A stretch of DNA of 64,000 nt from Cytophagales bacterium Alg240-R148 (GTDB lineage: Bacteria > Bacteroidota > Bacteroidia > Cytophagales > Cyclobacteriaceae): positions 434,001-498,000 of the forward strand of contig LS999826.1 of assembly GCA_900537185.1 (NCBI GenBank), read 5' to 3'. Within the stretch, counting starts at the first letter, position 1, and every line of letters starts with the position of its first letter. The position numbers and the translations under genes are program-made. Positions 26,018-34,585 of the stretch are shown piece by piece. The notes under the pieces were generated by a model. It saw only the letters and a list, made by a program, of their open reading frames with translations. It was not told the DNA's origin and did not search any database.

Positions 26018-26566
26018 ATGCAAAAGCGCTTAATTCTAGGACCCCAACTACTTGACCTCACAATCAACCGATTGTGCCAACAGCTAATTGAAAACCATGG
26101 AGATTTTTCGGACTCAGTAATTCTTGGTCTCCAACCTAAAGGTATCTACTTAGCAGAAAACATTCAGAAAAGACTGGAATCCTATGTGGGGCAATCTGTT
26201 CCTTTGGGGTACATTGACCCAACTTTCCACCGCGACGATTTTAGAAGAAGGGATGTGCCCGTTACACCCAATGCCACCAAAGTGCCTTTTCTGGTCGAAG
26301 ATAAAAAAGTTGTTTTGATAGACGATGTTTTATTTACTGGTAGAACGGTGCGAGCTGCTATGGATGCAATGATAGCTTTTGGCCGGCCGAGAAAAGTGGA
26401 GTTACTAACCCTAATAAATAGAAAATATTCGAGAGACATACCAGTGGAACCCAACTACATAGGGAAAAATGTTAATACCATTGAAAATCAGCGAATACTA
26501 GTAGAGTTGGTAGAGCAAGGATTTAAGAAAAATACTATCTGGTTGATAAATAAGGAAGAAAATTAA
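26018..26566 (+). CDS. pyrR: PyrR: pyrimidine regulator / uracil phosphoribosyltransferase
   Basis: A 182-residue type I phosphoribosyltransferase. The PRPP loop is VVLIDDVLFTGRTVRAAMDAM. The N-terminal ILGLQPKGIYLAENI and the YIDPTFHRDDF segment distinguish PyrR from other PRTases. In Firmicutes PyrR regulates pyr genes by mRNA attenuation and has uracil PRTase activity; no attenuator-like leader is visible here. The ATG at 26018 is used because upstream in-frame codons offer only a TTG inside the promoter. Its TAA overlaps the pyrB ATG (TAATG). Confidence 0.92.
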   Translation: MQKRLILGPQLLDLTINRLCQQLIENHGDFSDSVILGLQPKGIYLAENIQKRLESYVGQSVPLGYIDPTFHRDDFRRRDVPVTPNATKVPFLVEDKKVVLIDDVLFTGRTVRAAMDAMIAFGRPRKVELLTLINRKYSRDIPVEPNYIGKNVNTIENQRILVELVEQGFKKNTIWLINKEEN

Positions 26567-27495
26567 TGCAGGAATTATCACAAAAACACCTCCTAGGTAT
26601 TAAGGACTTGACAGCAGATGATATCCATTTGATATTCGAAACCGCTGATTCATTTAAAGAAGTAATCAATCGGCCAATCAAAAAAGTCCCTTCACTTAGA
26701 GATATTACTATTGCCAATGTTTTTTTTGAAAATTCAACCAGAACAAAGTTGTCCTTTGAATTGGCCGAAAAACGATTGTCAGCAGATATAATCAATTTTT
26801 CATCTTCCAATAGCTCAGTGAAGAAGGGCGAAACGCTTTTGGATACTGTCAACAATATATTGGCCATGAAAGTAGATATGGTTGTAATGCGGCATGCCAG
26901 CCCAGGAGCACCACACTTTCTTTCGAAACACATCGATGCCAATATCGTAAATGCGGGGGATGGTACCCACGAGCACCCAACACAGGCCTTATTAGATACT
27001 TTTTCAATTCGAGAAAAACTAGGGGATGTACAAGGTAAAAAAGTATTAATTGTAGGAGATATTTTACATTCTAGAGTGGCGCTTTCCAATATTTTTGCCT
27101 TGCAGAAACTAGGAGCAGAAGTGAAAGTGTGTGGCCCAAAAACTTTACTGCCCAAATACATAGAAACTTTGGGAGTTCAAGTAGAATTGGACCTTAAAAA
27201 AGCGTTGAACTGGTGCGATGTGGCAAATGTTTTAAGAATTCAGCTGGAAAGGCAACAAATAAAATATTTCCCTTCTCTAAGAGAATATTCTTTGTTTTAT
27301 GGCGTAAATAAAGCCCTGCTGGATGGCTTGGACAAAGAAATTGTGGTGATGCACCCAGGTCCCATCAATAGGGGAGTTGAATTGAACTCCGACGTAGCAG
27401 ACTCTGATCATGCCATTATTTTGGATCAAGTGGAAAACGGAGTGGCCATAAGAATGGCTGTTTTATATTTACTTGCAGGAAAAGGCGCAGGTTAA
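26566..27495 (+). CDS. pyrB: aspartate carbamoyltransferase catalytic chain
   Basis: PyrB condenses carbamoyl phosphate with aspartate in pyrimidine synthesis. The 309-residue protein has the carbamoyl-phosphate site FENSTRTKLSFELAEKRL (STRT at about 57-60), the SSVKKGET loop, the HPTQALLDTF motif (about 137) and the aspartate-site MHPGPINRGVEL. It is translationally coupled to pyrR. No regulatory pyrI gene is adjacent. Confidence 0.96.
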   Translation: MQELSQKHLLGIKDLTADDIHLIFETADSFKEVINRPIKKVPSLRDITIANVFFENSTRTKLSFELAEKRLSADIINFSSSNSSVKKGETLLDTVNNILAMKVDMVVMRHASPGAPHFLSKHIDANIVNAGDGTHEHPTQALLDTFSIREKLGDVQGKKVLIVGDILHSRVALSNIFALQKLGAEVKVCGPKTLLPKYIETLGVQVELDLKKALNWCDVANVLRIQLERQQIKYFPSLREYSLFYGVNKALLDGLDKEIVVMHPGPINRGVELNSDVADSDHAIILDQVENGVAIRMAVLYLLAGKGAG

Positions 27496-27522
27496 TTCAT
27501 TTTATATTGAGTACATATTTTG

Positions 27523-27530
27523 TAATTTTG
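27523..27530 (+). promoter_or_regulatory. putative promoter for the cystathionine beta-synthase gene
   Basis: TAATTTTG matches TAnnTTTG and lies 14 bases ahead of the ATG at 27545. It would give a very short leader and lets this gene be expressed apart from pyrRB. Confidence 0.4.
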
Positions 27531-27544
27531 AAAAAAAACCAAAC

Positions 27545-28912
27545 ATGTACTACAATTCTATTATCGAAACCATAGGAAATACACCTTTGGTGAAACTCAA
27601 TAAAGTAACGGAGGGAATAAAAGGGACCATTCTTGTAAAGGTAGAATATTTCAATCCTGGGCATTCCATGAAGGACAGAATGGCTCTTAAAATGGTGGAG
27701 GATGCCGAAAAAGAAGGCGTGTTAAAGCCTGGAGGTACCATTATCGAAGGGACAAGTGGGAATACCGGTATGGGATTGGCACTTGCTGCCATTTCAAAAG
27801 GATACAAGTGTATTTTTACTTTGGCAGACAAACAGTCACAAGAAAAGATTGATATTTTAAGAGCAGTTGGAGCCGAAGTTATTGTTTGCCCTACCAATGT
27901 AGCACCCGACGACCCCAAGTCGTATTATTCAGTTGCTCAAAAACTCCATGCTGAAATTCCAAATTCTTTTTATCCGAACCAATACGACAACCGTTCCAAT
28001 GCAGAAGCGCATTATGAATCCACGGCGCCTGAGATTTGGGAACAAACGGAAGGGAAAATAACACATTATGCTGCTGGTGTGGGTACTGGAGGTTCCATGT
28101 GTGGAACATCGAAATATTTAAAAGAACAAAACCCGGCAGTAATAACGGTGGGAATTGATACCTACGGCAGTGTTTTTAAGAAGTACAAAGAAACGGGTAA
28201 TTTTGATGAGAGTGAAATATACCCTTATTTAACAGAAGGTATCGGGGAAGATATTTTACCGAAAAACGTAGATTTTTCACTTATAGATGTTTTTGAGAAA
28301 GTAACGGACAAAGACGGTGCATTGATGACCCGCCGGTTGAGCTGTGAAGAAGGTTTGTTTGTAGGTTGGTCTAGCGGATCTGCCGTATATGGTGCGTTGG
28401 AATATGCAAAAAAGAACCTTACAGAAGAGGATACAATGGTGATCATTCTTCCAGATCATGGAACCCGTTACTTGGGCAAGGTGTACAACGACAACTGGAT
28501 GAAAGACCATGGATTTTTAAACGACCGGTCTTTTGCTACTGCAGCAGATGTAGTGAAAAACAGAAATGGCCAATCTGAATTGCAGATGGTAGACCAAGAC
28601 ATGACCATTGCTGGTGCAATAAAACTTATGAACGAGAGGGGCATTGACCAACTACCTGTAGTGGATGGAGATCAATTTGTTGGGAGTGTATCGGCCAATA
28701 ACCTTTTGCCGAAATTGATAGAAAACCCAGCCATAGCACAAGATCAAATTCATAGTATTATGGATGGTGCTATTCAGTTTGTTGCTATCAATGAAACATT
28801 GGATGTGATTTCATCTATGTTGAATAAAAAGGACAAAGCCGTAATGGTTCGAGACGAGCAGAATAAGGTACATATTATTACCCAACACGATTTGTTAAAA
28901 GCATTGTCTTAA
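27545..28912 (+). CDS. cystathionine beta-synthase (PLP enzyme with CBS pair)
   Basis: A 455-residue fold-type II PLP enzyme. The PLP lysine is Lys43 in NPGHSMKDRMAL and the phosphate-binding EGTSGNTGMGLA is at about 68-80. The C-terminal 125 residues form two CBS motifs (MVDQDMTIAGAIKLMNERGIDQLPVVDG and a second ending MVRDEQNKVHIITQHDLLKAL). The family joins homocysteine to serine. The CBS pair argues for cystathionine beta-synthase rather than plain cysteine synthase, though O-acetylserine use is not excluded. The ATG at 27545 fits the family start (SIIETIGNTPLVKL); a start at 27473 would overlap pyrB and cross the promoter. Confidence 0.88.
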   Translation: MYYNSIIETIGNTPLVKLNKVTEGIKGTILVKVEYFNPGHSMKDRMALKMVEDAEKEGVLKPGGTIIEGTSGNTGMGLALAAISKGYKCIFTLADKQSQEKIDILRAVGAEVIVCPTNVAPDDPKSYYSVAQKLHAEIPNSFYPNQYDNRSNAEAHYESTAPEIWEQTEGKITHYAAGVGTGGSMCGTSKYLKEQNPAVITVGIDTYGSVFKKYKETGNFDESEIYPYLTEGIGEDILPKNVDFSLIDVFEKVTDKDGALMTRRLSCEEGLFVGWSSGSAVYGALEYAKKNLTEEDTMVIILPDHGTRYLGKVYNDNWMKDHGFLNDRSFATAADVVKNRNGQSELQMVDQDMTIAGAIKLMNERGIDQLPVVDGDQFVGSVSANNLLPKLIENPAIAQDQIHSIMDGAIQFVAINETLDVISSMLNKKDKAVMVRDEQNKVHIITQHDLLKALS

Positions 28913-28924
28913 GGGGCAAGGTGC

Positions 28925-29209
28925 TTAAGAAGGGAAAAGGCACTTTTCTCTTAGTGCATCGGAGTTTCCTCCATAGCCGTACTTATTGGGAGACCCATCA
29001 CTTTTTATAATCATATAACAAGTGGTGGTTCCCCATTGGCCTTTTAACCCAGAATTCCAAAGTACGGTTACATAACACAAACAATCACTTGAAAAATAGG
29101 TGCATTGGTATTCATAACTTTTACTGTCTTCATTGCAATTGGGGGGCATTGTTTTTTCTTCGGAAGAACCTATCAATAAAAAAAGGAATATGGTAAGGGT
29201 GCTGATCAT
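28925..29209 (-). CDS. small secreted cysteine-rich protein, unknown
   Basis: A 94-residue product with an N-terminal hydrophobic signal (ISTLTIFLFLLIGSS) and a mature part carrying six cysteines, an even number that could form three disulfides in the periplasm. The ATG at 29209 is preferred to a TTG two codons upstream. There is no lipobox. I do not recognise a family. It follows the AlkB-like gene on the same strand with a gap of 56 bases. Confidence 0.55.
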   Translation of the reverse strand: MISTLTIFLFLLIGSSEEKTMPPNCNEDSKSYEYQCTYFSSDCLCYVTVLWNSGLKGQWGTTTCYMIIKSDGSPNKYGYGGNSDALREKCLFPS

Positions 29210-29265
29210 ATTCAATGTCTAACGCTCGTTAGAAATTAGTGAAAAATTGATACTATTGCAAATAT

Positions 29266-30312
29266 CTAGGTAGATATCCTTTGGTATTCAAGTAATAATT
29301 TGTTCATGGTTTTAAACCAGATAGGAGGTATTAAAGCCAAAAGGACCATTGTGGGGTATCCAGCCGGTAGCTGTGGGCTTATATCATGGTGTTGGAGGTT
29401 TTGATAAGGCCGAATGGCTGTGGCGTGGTGATCGGAATGTCTTTGTAGTTGAAATAACAAGAAATTCGAAAGCAAAAAGCTAGAATTCCAAGAATGCATA
29501 GGGGAGACCCTTTCTATTTGCCCGTTTTTTATACTTCTTTTTAATCCGTAATGTTCAATGTAATTGACCAATTCTAAGAATAGAACAGCAAAAAAAGCTT
29601 GTCCAAAAAAGAAAATGGTCATGTTCCAATGCCAATCCACCCCAAACCAAAAGAGCAAGGCGACTGCAATTGCAAAGAAAATAAAAGGGAGGAAGGCAAA
29701 ACCAATCATTTTGTTGTGGGAAGTCCAGTTGGACAAACCTTTTCTTTTTAATCGACTGGTTTCAATGTTCCATGCACTGATATAACCCATCACTACAGAT
29801 CGAATAAAAAAGGCATAAAAATGTTCGCCTTTTCTGGAAGTAGCGGGATCTTGATGGGTGCCTACACGAACATGGTGGCCTTTGTTGTGCTCAATGTGGA
29901 AGTGCATGTAACAGGTGGTCATCAATAGTGTTTTGCCTAGTGCTTGAGCAAGCTTGTTTTTTTTGTGTCCAAGTTCATGCGCTATTGTAATACCGATACC
30001 ACCTGTAGATACCGCCGTACTGACCAATAGAACCAACCATTTCCACCAAGTTGCCTCAAAACGTGTAGAAGAGAAATACATGCCCCAAAGAATTAAGCCT
30101 ATCTGTACGGCTACCCAGGTGTATAAAGTATAGGTGAAAAAAAGGGACTTTTCATTTTGGTTGCTTGTGTCAAGGCCAACCATATAATCAAGTAGCGGGA
30201 ATGCGACAAAAACAAGGGCCAATGTAGTCCAAATATATGGGCCGCCCAAAGTGGTACTCCATACCAACACTGCTGGTAAAATAAAAGCCAATAAGTAACC
30301 GTATTTTTTCAT
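29266..30312 (-). CDS. AlkB-like membrane non-heme di-iron alkane monooxygenase
   Basis: A 348-residue integral membrane protein with the eight-histidine pattern of alkane 1-monooxygenases: HELGH (about 112-116), EHNKGHH (about 141-147) followed by DPATSR, NYIEHYG, and LQRHSDHHA followed by RPYQNLQ near residue 300. About six hydrophobic helices surround these boxes. AlkB hydroxylates medium-chain alkanes or fatty acids at the terminal carbon using rubredoxin electrons. No rubredoxin or rubredoxin reductase gene is nearby. Relatives include xylene monooxygenase, but the HSDHHA box favours AlkB. Confidence 0.85.
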   Translation of the reverse strand: MKKYGYLLAFILPAVLVWSTTLGGPYIWTTLALVFVAFPLLDYMVGLDTSNQNEKSLFFTYTLYTWVAVQIGLILWGMYFSSTRFEATWWKWLVLLVSTAVSTGGIGITIAHELGHKKNKLAQALGKTLLMTTCYMHFHIEHNKGHHVRVGTHQDPATSRKGEHFYAFFIRSVVMGYISAWNIETSRLKRKGLSNWTSHNKMIGFAFLPFIFFAIAVALLFWFGVDWHWNMTIFFFGQAFFAVLFLELVNYIEHYGLKRSIKNGQIERVSPMHSWNSSFLLSNFLLFQLQRHSDHHATAIRPYQNLQHHDISPQLPAGYPTMVLLALIPPIWFKTMNKLLLEYQRIST

Positions 30313-30389
30313 AGAATTGAGATTGCACTACAAAAAATACTGAAAAAATGCACGAATAACAATAATTAGGAGGTGCTTGTATTCGGGAT

Positions 30390-30995
30390 TTATTCTTCTA
30401 GTTGGAACAGAGACAGTTGAATGTTTAAAATGGTATTGTCAATTTCCTCTAAGTTGGATTCATTTTCTTTCAGAAAATTATTGTATTCGATGGCCCAATC
30501 GTCGTAATCAATTCTAAGAAATAGTATGCGTCCGTCCGAAGCGCTTATTTCTTGAATGAACTCGTTCATCAAAGGAAAACGATCAAAATCTGGATGGTTT
30601 TGCACCAAGACAATAACTTCATTTACTAAATTTTGTGAGGCAATGTCATATTGATCAATTAGATCAGAATCGGCCATGGACTCTCGGTCGTAGCGCATCT
30701 CTTTTAATGCAGTTATTCGAGCTTTTAAAGAGGCTAAAAGCCCAGCGTCTACTCCTCCGGCAAACTCCACCTCATCCAATAAACGAGACAGTGTGGAAAG
30801 TTTTTCATTGTCGTCATGGATCATAACATTCCAGGCATGTACCACGCTATCTTGCAAACCTAGGTAAGTAGATCTCAAAGAATCTATTTTGGTGTATTTT
30901 GAAGTTTGTGTTTCTTTGTTGGATGTTTTTTTATCACCACAACTAATAGAAATTATCAAAAATATTGCAAAAGCATATGCGTGTGAATGTCTCAT
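30390..30995 (-). CDS. lipoprotein of unknown function
   Basis: A 201-residue protein with a lipoprotein signal (FLIISISCGDK; Cys19 would be acylated). The mature part is acidic and mostly helical, with coiled-coil-like spacing (about residues 35-120) and a polar C-terminus. No recognised family. It lies 37 bases downstream of paaD on the same strand and could belong to that transcript, though nothing else links it to aromatic degradation. Confidence 0.65.
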   Translation of the reverse strand: MRHSHAYAFAIFLIISISCGDKKTSNKETQTSKYTKIDSLRSTYLGLQDSVVHAWNVMIHDDNEKLSTLSRLLDEVEFAGGVDAGLLASLKARITALKEMRYDRESMADSDLIDQYDIASQNLVNEVIVLVQNHPDFDRFPLMNEFIQEISASDGRILFLRIDYDDWAIEYNNFLKENESNLEEIDNTILNIQLSLFQLEE

Positions 30996-31032
30996 TGTAT
31001 AAAGCCGTTAAACTTTGGTTTACGAAAAATTA

Positions 31033-31536
31033 TTAAATAGGTTTGAATTGTTCGAAAAATTGGTTGCAATTGTTGCAGAAATGCGAGGATCTACAAAGTG
31101 TAGAACCAAACACGCTTCGAGTTGTGGTGTCGTGGCTGTCGCAATGTGGGCACAATACATTTTCAAGAATTTCTAGATCGATTACCATATTATGACCTGG
31201 CGGTGGGGATATACCAAATTCTTTTAATGCTTTTTTCCCCTTTTCTGAAATCATATTGGTGTTCCATTGGTCTTCAAAATTGATCTCAACTTCAACTTTT
31301 TCAAATCCATCGGCATTCAGAACTTCAATAATTTCATTTTTCATATGCTCCAAAGCCGGACACCCTGCAAAAGTTGGGGTCATAGTAATCTTGATAGATT
31401 GCGAAGGGTTGTTGAGTTCTACTTTTCTAATTACCCCAAGATCGATTAAAGAAAGCACAGGTATTTCAGGGTCCTTCACTTGCTGAAGGACCTCTAAAAT
31501 ATATGCTTCGTTGTATTTATTTTTGTCTATTACCAT
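31033..31536 (-). CDS. paaD: phenylacetyl-CoA epoxidase subunit PaaD
   Basis: PaaD is a maturation-type subunit of the ring 1,2-phenylacetyl-CoA epoxidase. The 167-residue protein has a DUF59/MIP18 domain (VKDPEIPVLSLIDLGVIR; TPTFAGCPAL) and a C-terminal zinc-ribbon-like part with paired cysteines (LCPHC, then FCNNC). Its ATG overlaps the paaC stop by 7 bases, and it is last in paaA-B-C-D. Confidence 0.92.
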   Translation of the reverse strand: MVIDKNKYNEAYILEVLQQVKDPEIPVLSLIDLGVIRKVELNNPSQSIKITMTPTFAGCPALEHMKNEIIEVLNADGFEKVEVEINFEDQWNTNMISEKGKKALKEFGISPPPGHNMVIDLEILENVLCPHCDSHDTTTRSVFGSTLCRSSHFCNNCNQFFEQFKPI

Positions 31537-32279
31537 TCTGCCTCTGGATCAATACTGAACACTTCTGACATTTCATCCAGTAAAGGTTGAAGGTGAGGAG
31601 TGTGCTTGCCTTGTCTACCTCCATTGATAGGGGCGGTACTAATGTCCGGCATAGACAATTCTGTTTTACTTAGTATACTCTGTATAGAACTAAGCCATCT
31701 TTCACTTAATTTCTTTTCTCCTTCAAATACACCTTCTTCTATTAAAACATTTTCCATTGGAGAAGGTTCAAATATGCCAAGTGCAAGGGCAATTCCTTCG
31801 TTCAAACAGTTCTGCATGCGTTCTATGGAAACATCGCTGTTACCAAGTTGTTTCATCCAAGCATTGGCATGCATGATGTGGTATTTCGATTCACTCTGAA
31901 ATTTTTTTGCAGCCATTGCAATGCGTTCTACTTTAGAGTTTTTGAGTAATTCGAATCTGTGGTAGTCGGCATAATCGAAGAAAAAGTGCCGCACCAGACT
32001 GAAGTCATATTCTCCAATTGGATGTTCGACATATTGGCAACATTTGAATTTGTCTGCTTTTCGAGTAAAAGCAATAGTGTCTGGGTCTTTTTCACCCATT
32101 TCATTTAGAATAGAATAAAACTCTAGACTTTGACCAATTTTGTCTTGTGCCATAGACGAAAAGGCAATGTCTTCTTCTAGTATTGGTCCAAGACCATTCC
32201 ATTCTGAATTTCTATGGCCCAAAACCAACTGATCGTCGGCCATTTTATACAGAAGTTCTTTAATTGCTTCGTTTTTCAT
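31530..32279 (-). CDS. paaC: phenylacetyl-CoA epoxidase subunit PaaC
   Basis: A 249-residue ferritin-like structural partner of PaaA. The N-terminus LLYKMADDQLVLGHRNSEWNGLGPILEEDIAFSSMAQDKIGQ and the later segment EYDFSLVRHFFFDY are characteristic. The ATG at 32279 is the family start, one base after the paaB stop; the open frame continues upstream to 32390 only as a shadow of paaB. Confidence 0.93.
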   Translation of the reverse strand: MKNEAIKELLYKMADDQLVLGHRNSEWNGLGPILEEDIAFSSMAQDKIGQSLEFYSILNEMGEKDPDTIAFTRKADKFKCCQYVEHPIGEYDFSLVRHFFFDYADYHRFELLKNSKVERIAMAAKKFQSESKYHIMHANAWMKQLGNSDVSIERMQNCLNEGIALALGIFEPSPMENVLIEEGVFEGEKKLSERWLSSIQSILSKTELSMPDISTAPINGGRQGKHTPHLQPLLDEMSEVFSIDPEAEW

Positions 32280-32280
32280 T

Positions 32281-32889
32281 TTAAGCTTTTTCTTGTTTGA
32301 ACCTTTTAATTTTATCCGCTGCTCTATAGTCGGTAGCTTCTCTGAACTTTTTTTCAGGAGTTGTTGCCCAAATCTGTGCATCTTCTTCATCGGTCGATAA
32401 AAGATGTTCGGATTTGATTAACCAAATGTTAAGCACGGGTTTAGAACCATCGTATTGCTCTTTGGCACGGTTCAAGGCATCTTCATATCCTTTTCCTTCT
32501 GCTTCACCAACATGCTGGTGTTGTTTTCCTCTTTTATAAAGGTGAAAAACTTGGTATTCAGATACGGAATCTTCAAGTGCCTTGGAAGGTTCTAAAAAAT
32601 CGTAGAGGTTCTGGTTGTTGTCTGTAAAAGGAGAAACCAAAACATTGGATGAATTGGCGATGCACATGGCTAGGGTAGAATCCCTTCTGCCATACTGTTC
32701 TTTTGCAAATACCAATGCCATTTCTTCATCCGGAGCATGAACAATGCCTACATGGGTGAATGGTTTGTTCTCTTTCATGATACTAAAAACTTCAAAAGTT
32801 TCTAGTTGGTCTAAGTTAGATTTAGGCTCTAAAGTCCCCCAGTTTTCTGGGATACCAAGCCTGCCTACGCGTGGGTCAAGTGATTCCAT
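32281..32889 (-). CDS. paaB: phenylacetyl-CoA epoxidase subunit PaaB with duplicated domain
   Basis: PaaB bridges the PaaA/PaaC complex. Typical PaaB is about 95 residues; this one is 202 and contains two PaaB-like units. Unit 1 (about 32-87) runs FEVFSIMKENKPFTHVG to IANSSNVLVSP. Unit 2 (about 112-166) runs YQVFHLYKRGKQHQHVG to LIKSEHLLST. Both share the VFxxxKxxxxxxHVG core and the AKEQY helix. Unit 2 looks closer to the classic single-domain protein. Gaps to paaA and paaC are one base each. Confidence 0.88.
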   Translation of the reverse strand: MESLDPRVGRLGIPENWGTLEPKSNLDQLETFEVFSIMKENKPFTHVGIVHAPDEEMALVFAKEQYGRRDSTLAMCIANSSNVLVSPFTDNNQNLYDFLEPSKALEDSVSEYQVFHLYKRGKQHQHVGEAEGKGYEDALNRAKEQYDGSKPVLNIWLIKSEHLLSTDEEDAQIWATTPEKKFREATDYRAADKIKRFKQEKA

Positions 32890-32890
32890 A

Positions 32891-33877
32891 TTAAGCGAGT
32901 GGGGTTGTATAAGTAGCTTTAGGACTCTTTAGTGCTTGGCGAACCCAAAGACCACGTTCTTCGGCAATTCTTCTAACCGCCAACCTTTCTTTGTTGCATG
33001 GCCCATCGCCGTTGATGACTCTTTTAAATTCAGACCAATCTGGATCTGAATAATTCCAAATTCCAGTTTCAGGATCTTTCTTAAGGTTTGGATCAGGGAT
33101 TTCCAATCCAAGCTCCCAAATTTTCGGTACATACATATCAAAAAACTGGTTGCGGCACTCATCGTTGCTAGCCATCTTAACCTTCCACTTCATTAAAATT
33201 CTAGTATGTACAGAATCTTTGTCGGGAGGTCCGAAAAAATGCACCATCGGTTTCCACCATCGGTTGACAGCCTCTTGCATCATTTGTCTTTGCACAGGGC
33301 TACCTGTTGCCAAATGAATGACGCAGTGGTGGCCATACTTTAAATGGAATGCTTCTTCGGCACAAATGCGTTCTAATGCTCTACAATAAGGAGCATAACT
33401 TCCTTTGCTGTTGGCAATTTGATTGACGATGGCACCAGCATCTACCAACCAGCTAATAAAGCAGGAATCGGCCCAAGTAAATGCAGGGTAATTGAAAATG
33501 TTCGAATACTTGGACTTGCCATTGATCAGATCTGTGATCATGTCCTCTCTTGATTTGCCCAATGTCTCAGCAGCAGCGTACAACAATTGCGCATGGCCAA
33601 CTTCGTCTTGCACCTTAGCCATAAGGGCTAATTTCCTTTTAAAACCAGGTGCTCTTGTAATCCAGGTTCCTTCAGGCAACGACCCAATTATTTCGCTGTG
33701 TGCGTGTTGTTCAATCATTCTTATCAGTTGGGTCCTGTACAATTCTGGCATCCAATCTGTAGATTCTATTTTTTCTCCCCTTTCAATTCTGGCTTCAAAT
33801 TCAGCTAATTGTTCGGGGTCTTCATGCTTTAATTCTTTGTCGTAAACATCTTCAAAAGAATTGCCTCCTCCATACAT
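32891..33877 (-). CDS. paaA: phenylacetyl-CoA epoxidase catalytic subunit PaaA
   Basis: PaaA holds the di-iron center that epoxidises phenylacetyl-CoA. The 328-residue ferritin-like protein shows the ligand pairs in [11 protein letters not shown] and [13 protein letters not shown], plus the Glu in QHAHSEIIG. The CoA-binding C-terminal part is present ([18 protein letters not shown]). It lies 29 bases downstream of a TetR regulator on the same strand, which probably controls the operon. The reductase gene paaE and the downstream pathway genes (paaF, G, H, J, Z, K) are not in this window. Confidence 0.94.
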   Translation of the reverse strand: MYGGGNSFEDVYDKELKHEDPEQLAEFEARIERGEKIESTDWMPELYRTQLIRMIEQHAHSEIIGSLPEGTWITRAPGFKRKLALMAKVQDEVGHAQLLYAAAETLGKSREDMITDLINGKSKYSNIFNYPAFTWADSCFISWLVDAGAIVNQIANSKGSYAPYCRALERICAEEAFHLKYGHHCVIHLATGSPVQRQMMQEAVNRWWKPMVHFFGPPDKDSVHTRILMKWKVKMASNDECRNQFFDMYVPKIWELGLEIPDPNLKKDPETGIWNYSDPDWSEFKRVINGDGPCNKERLAVRRIAEERGLWVRQALKSPKATYTTPLA

Positions 33878-33906
33878 AATTTTGTGGGTTTAAGGGTTAT
33901 CAGGGT

Positions 33907-34488
33907 TTAGCCAAGACCATTTATCAGCAATTGGGCCAGTTGCTTGCTTACGGCTTCTGGATCAATTTTGCCCTTTGGGTTGTACCAGTTGGGCATCCAA
34001 TTTAGGGATGAAAAAATTGTCATTACGGCTAATTTTTTATTTACATTTTTAAATTCTCCTTCTTTAATACCGTCTTCTATAATTTTTTTGAAACGGTTGA
34101 TGTAGTTGATGCGCAGCCTTAAAAACTTTTTTAACCATGGGGCACTCAAATACCGGTATTCATTCAAAAATACTGCTGCAGCTGGTAAGTCTCTAGCAAT
34201 AACCTTGGTGTGGTTGATGATGCCTTGGTACAGTTTTTCTCTGTTCGAAATATCGCGGTGTTCTACATCGTCCAGTCCCTGAATGAATGCGTCTGCCATT
34301 TCGAAACAAATGCTTTGTAAAATTTCTTCCTTGGATTTTATGTGGTAGTACAAGCTTGCCGCCTCAATTCCTAGTTCATTGGCCAAATCGCGCATTGAAG
34401 TAGCTGCATATCCCTTGTCTTTGAATAGCTCAGTCGCAGTTTGGATGACCTGTTCTTTTCTGGTGTTTTTTCTTTCTACTTCAATCAT
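33907..34488 (-). CDS. TetR/AcrR-family regulator of the paa operon
   Basis: A 193-residue repressor. The N-terminal helix-turn-helix (VIQTATELFKDKGYAATSMRDLANELGIEAASLYYHIKSKEEIL) is standard TetR, and the remaining helices form the ligand domain. The ATG at 34488 is used; an upstream GTG at 34524 is possible but less likely. Being first in a tight minus-strand unit with paaABCD, it most likely senses phenylacetyl-CoA or a related acyl-CoA (inference from position). No unambiguous operator palindrome was found in its upstream region. Confidence 0.88.
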   Translation of the reverse strand: MIEVERKNTRKEQVIQTATELFKDKGYAATSMRDLANELGIEAASLYYHIKSKEEILQSICFEMADAFIQGLDDVEHRDISNREKLYQGIINHTKVIARDLPAAAVFLNEYRYLSAPWLKKFLRLRINYINRFKKIIEDGIKEGEFKNVNKKLAVMTIFSSLNWMPNWYNPKGKIDPEAVSKQLAQLLINGLG

Positions 34489-34585
34489 TTGGTCTCTACA
34501 GAATATGGCATTAATTAAACCCACAATTTAAGTATATATCAGAATATTTCATCACTTTTTGTCAGTATTAATGCATATTTGTTTT

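Noticed and set aside
28926-28953. Imperfect hairpin between the cystathionine beta-synthase gene and the small secreted protein gene.
   Set aside because: The stem is interrupted and AT-rich and no T-tract follows on either strand; a terminator call is not supported.
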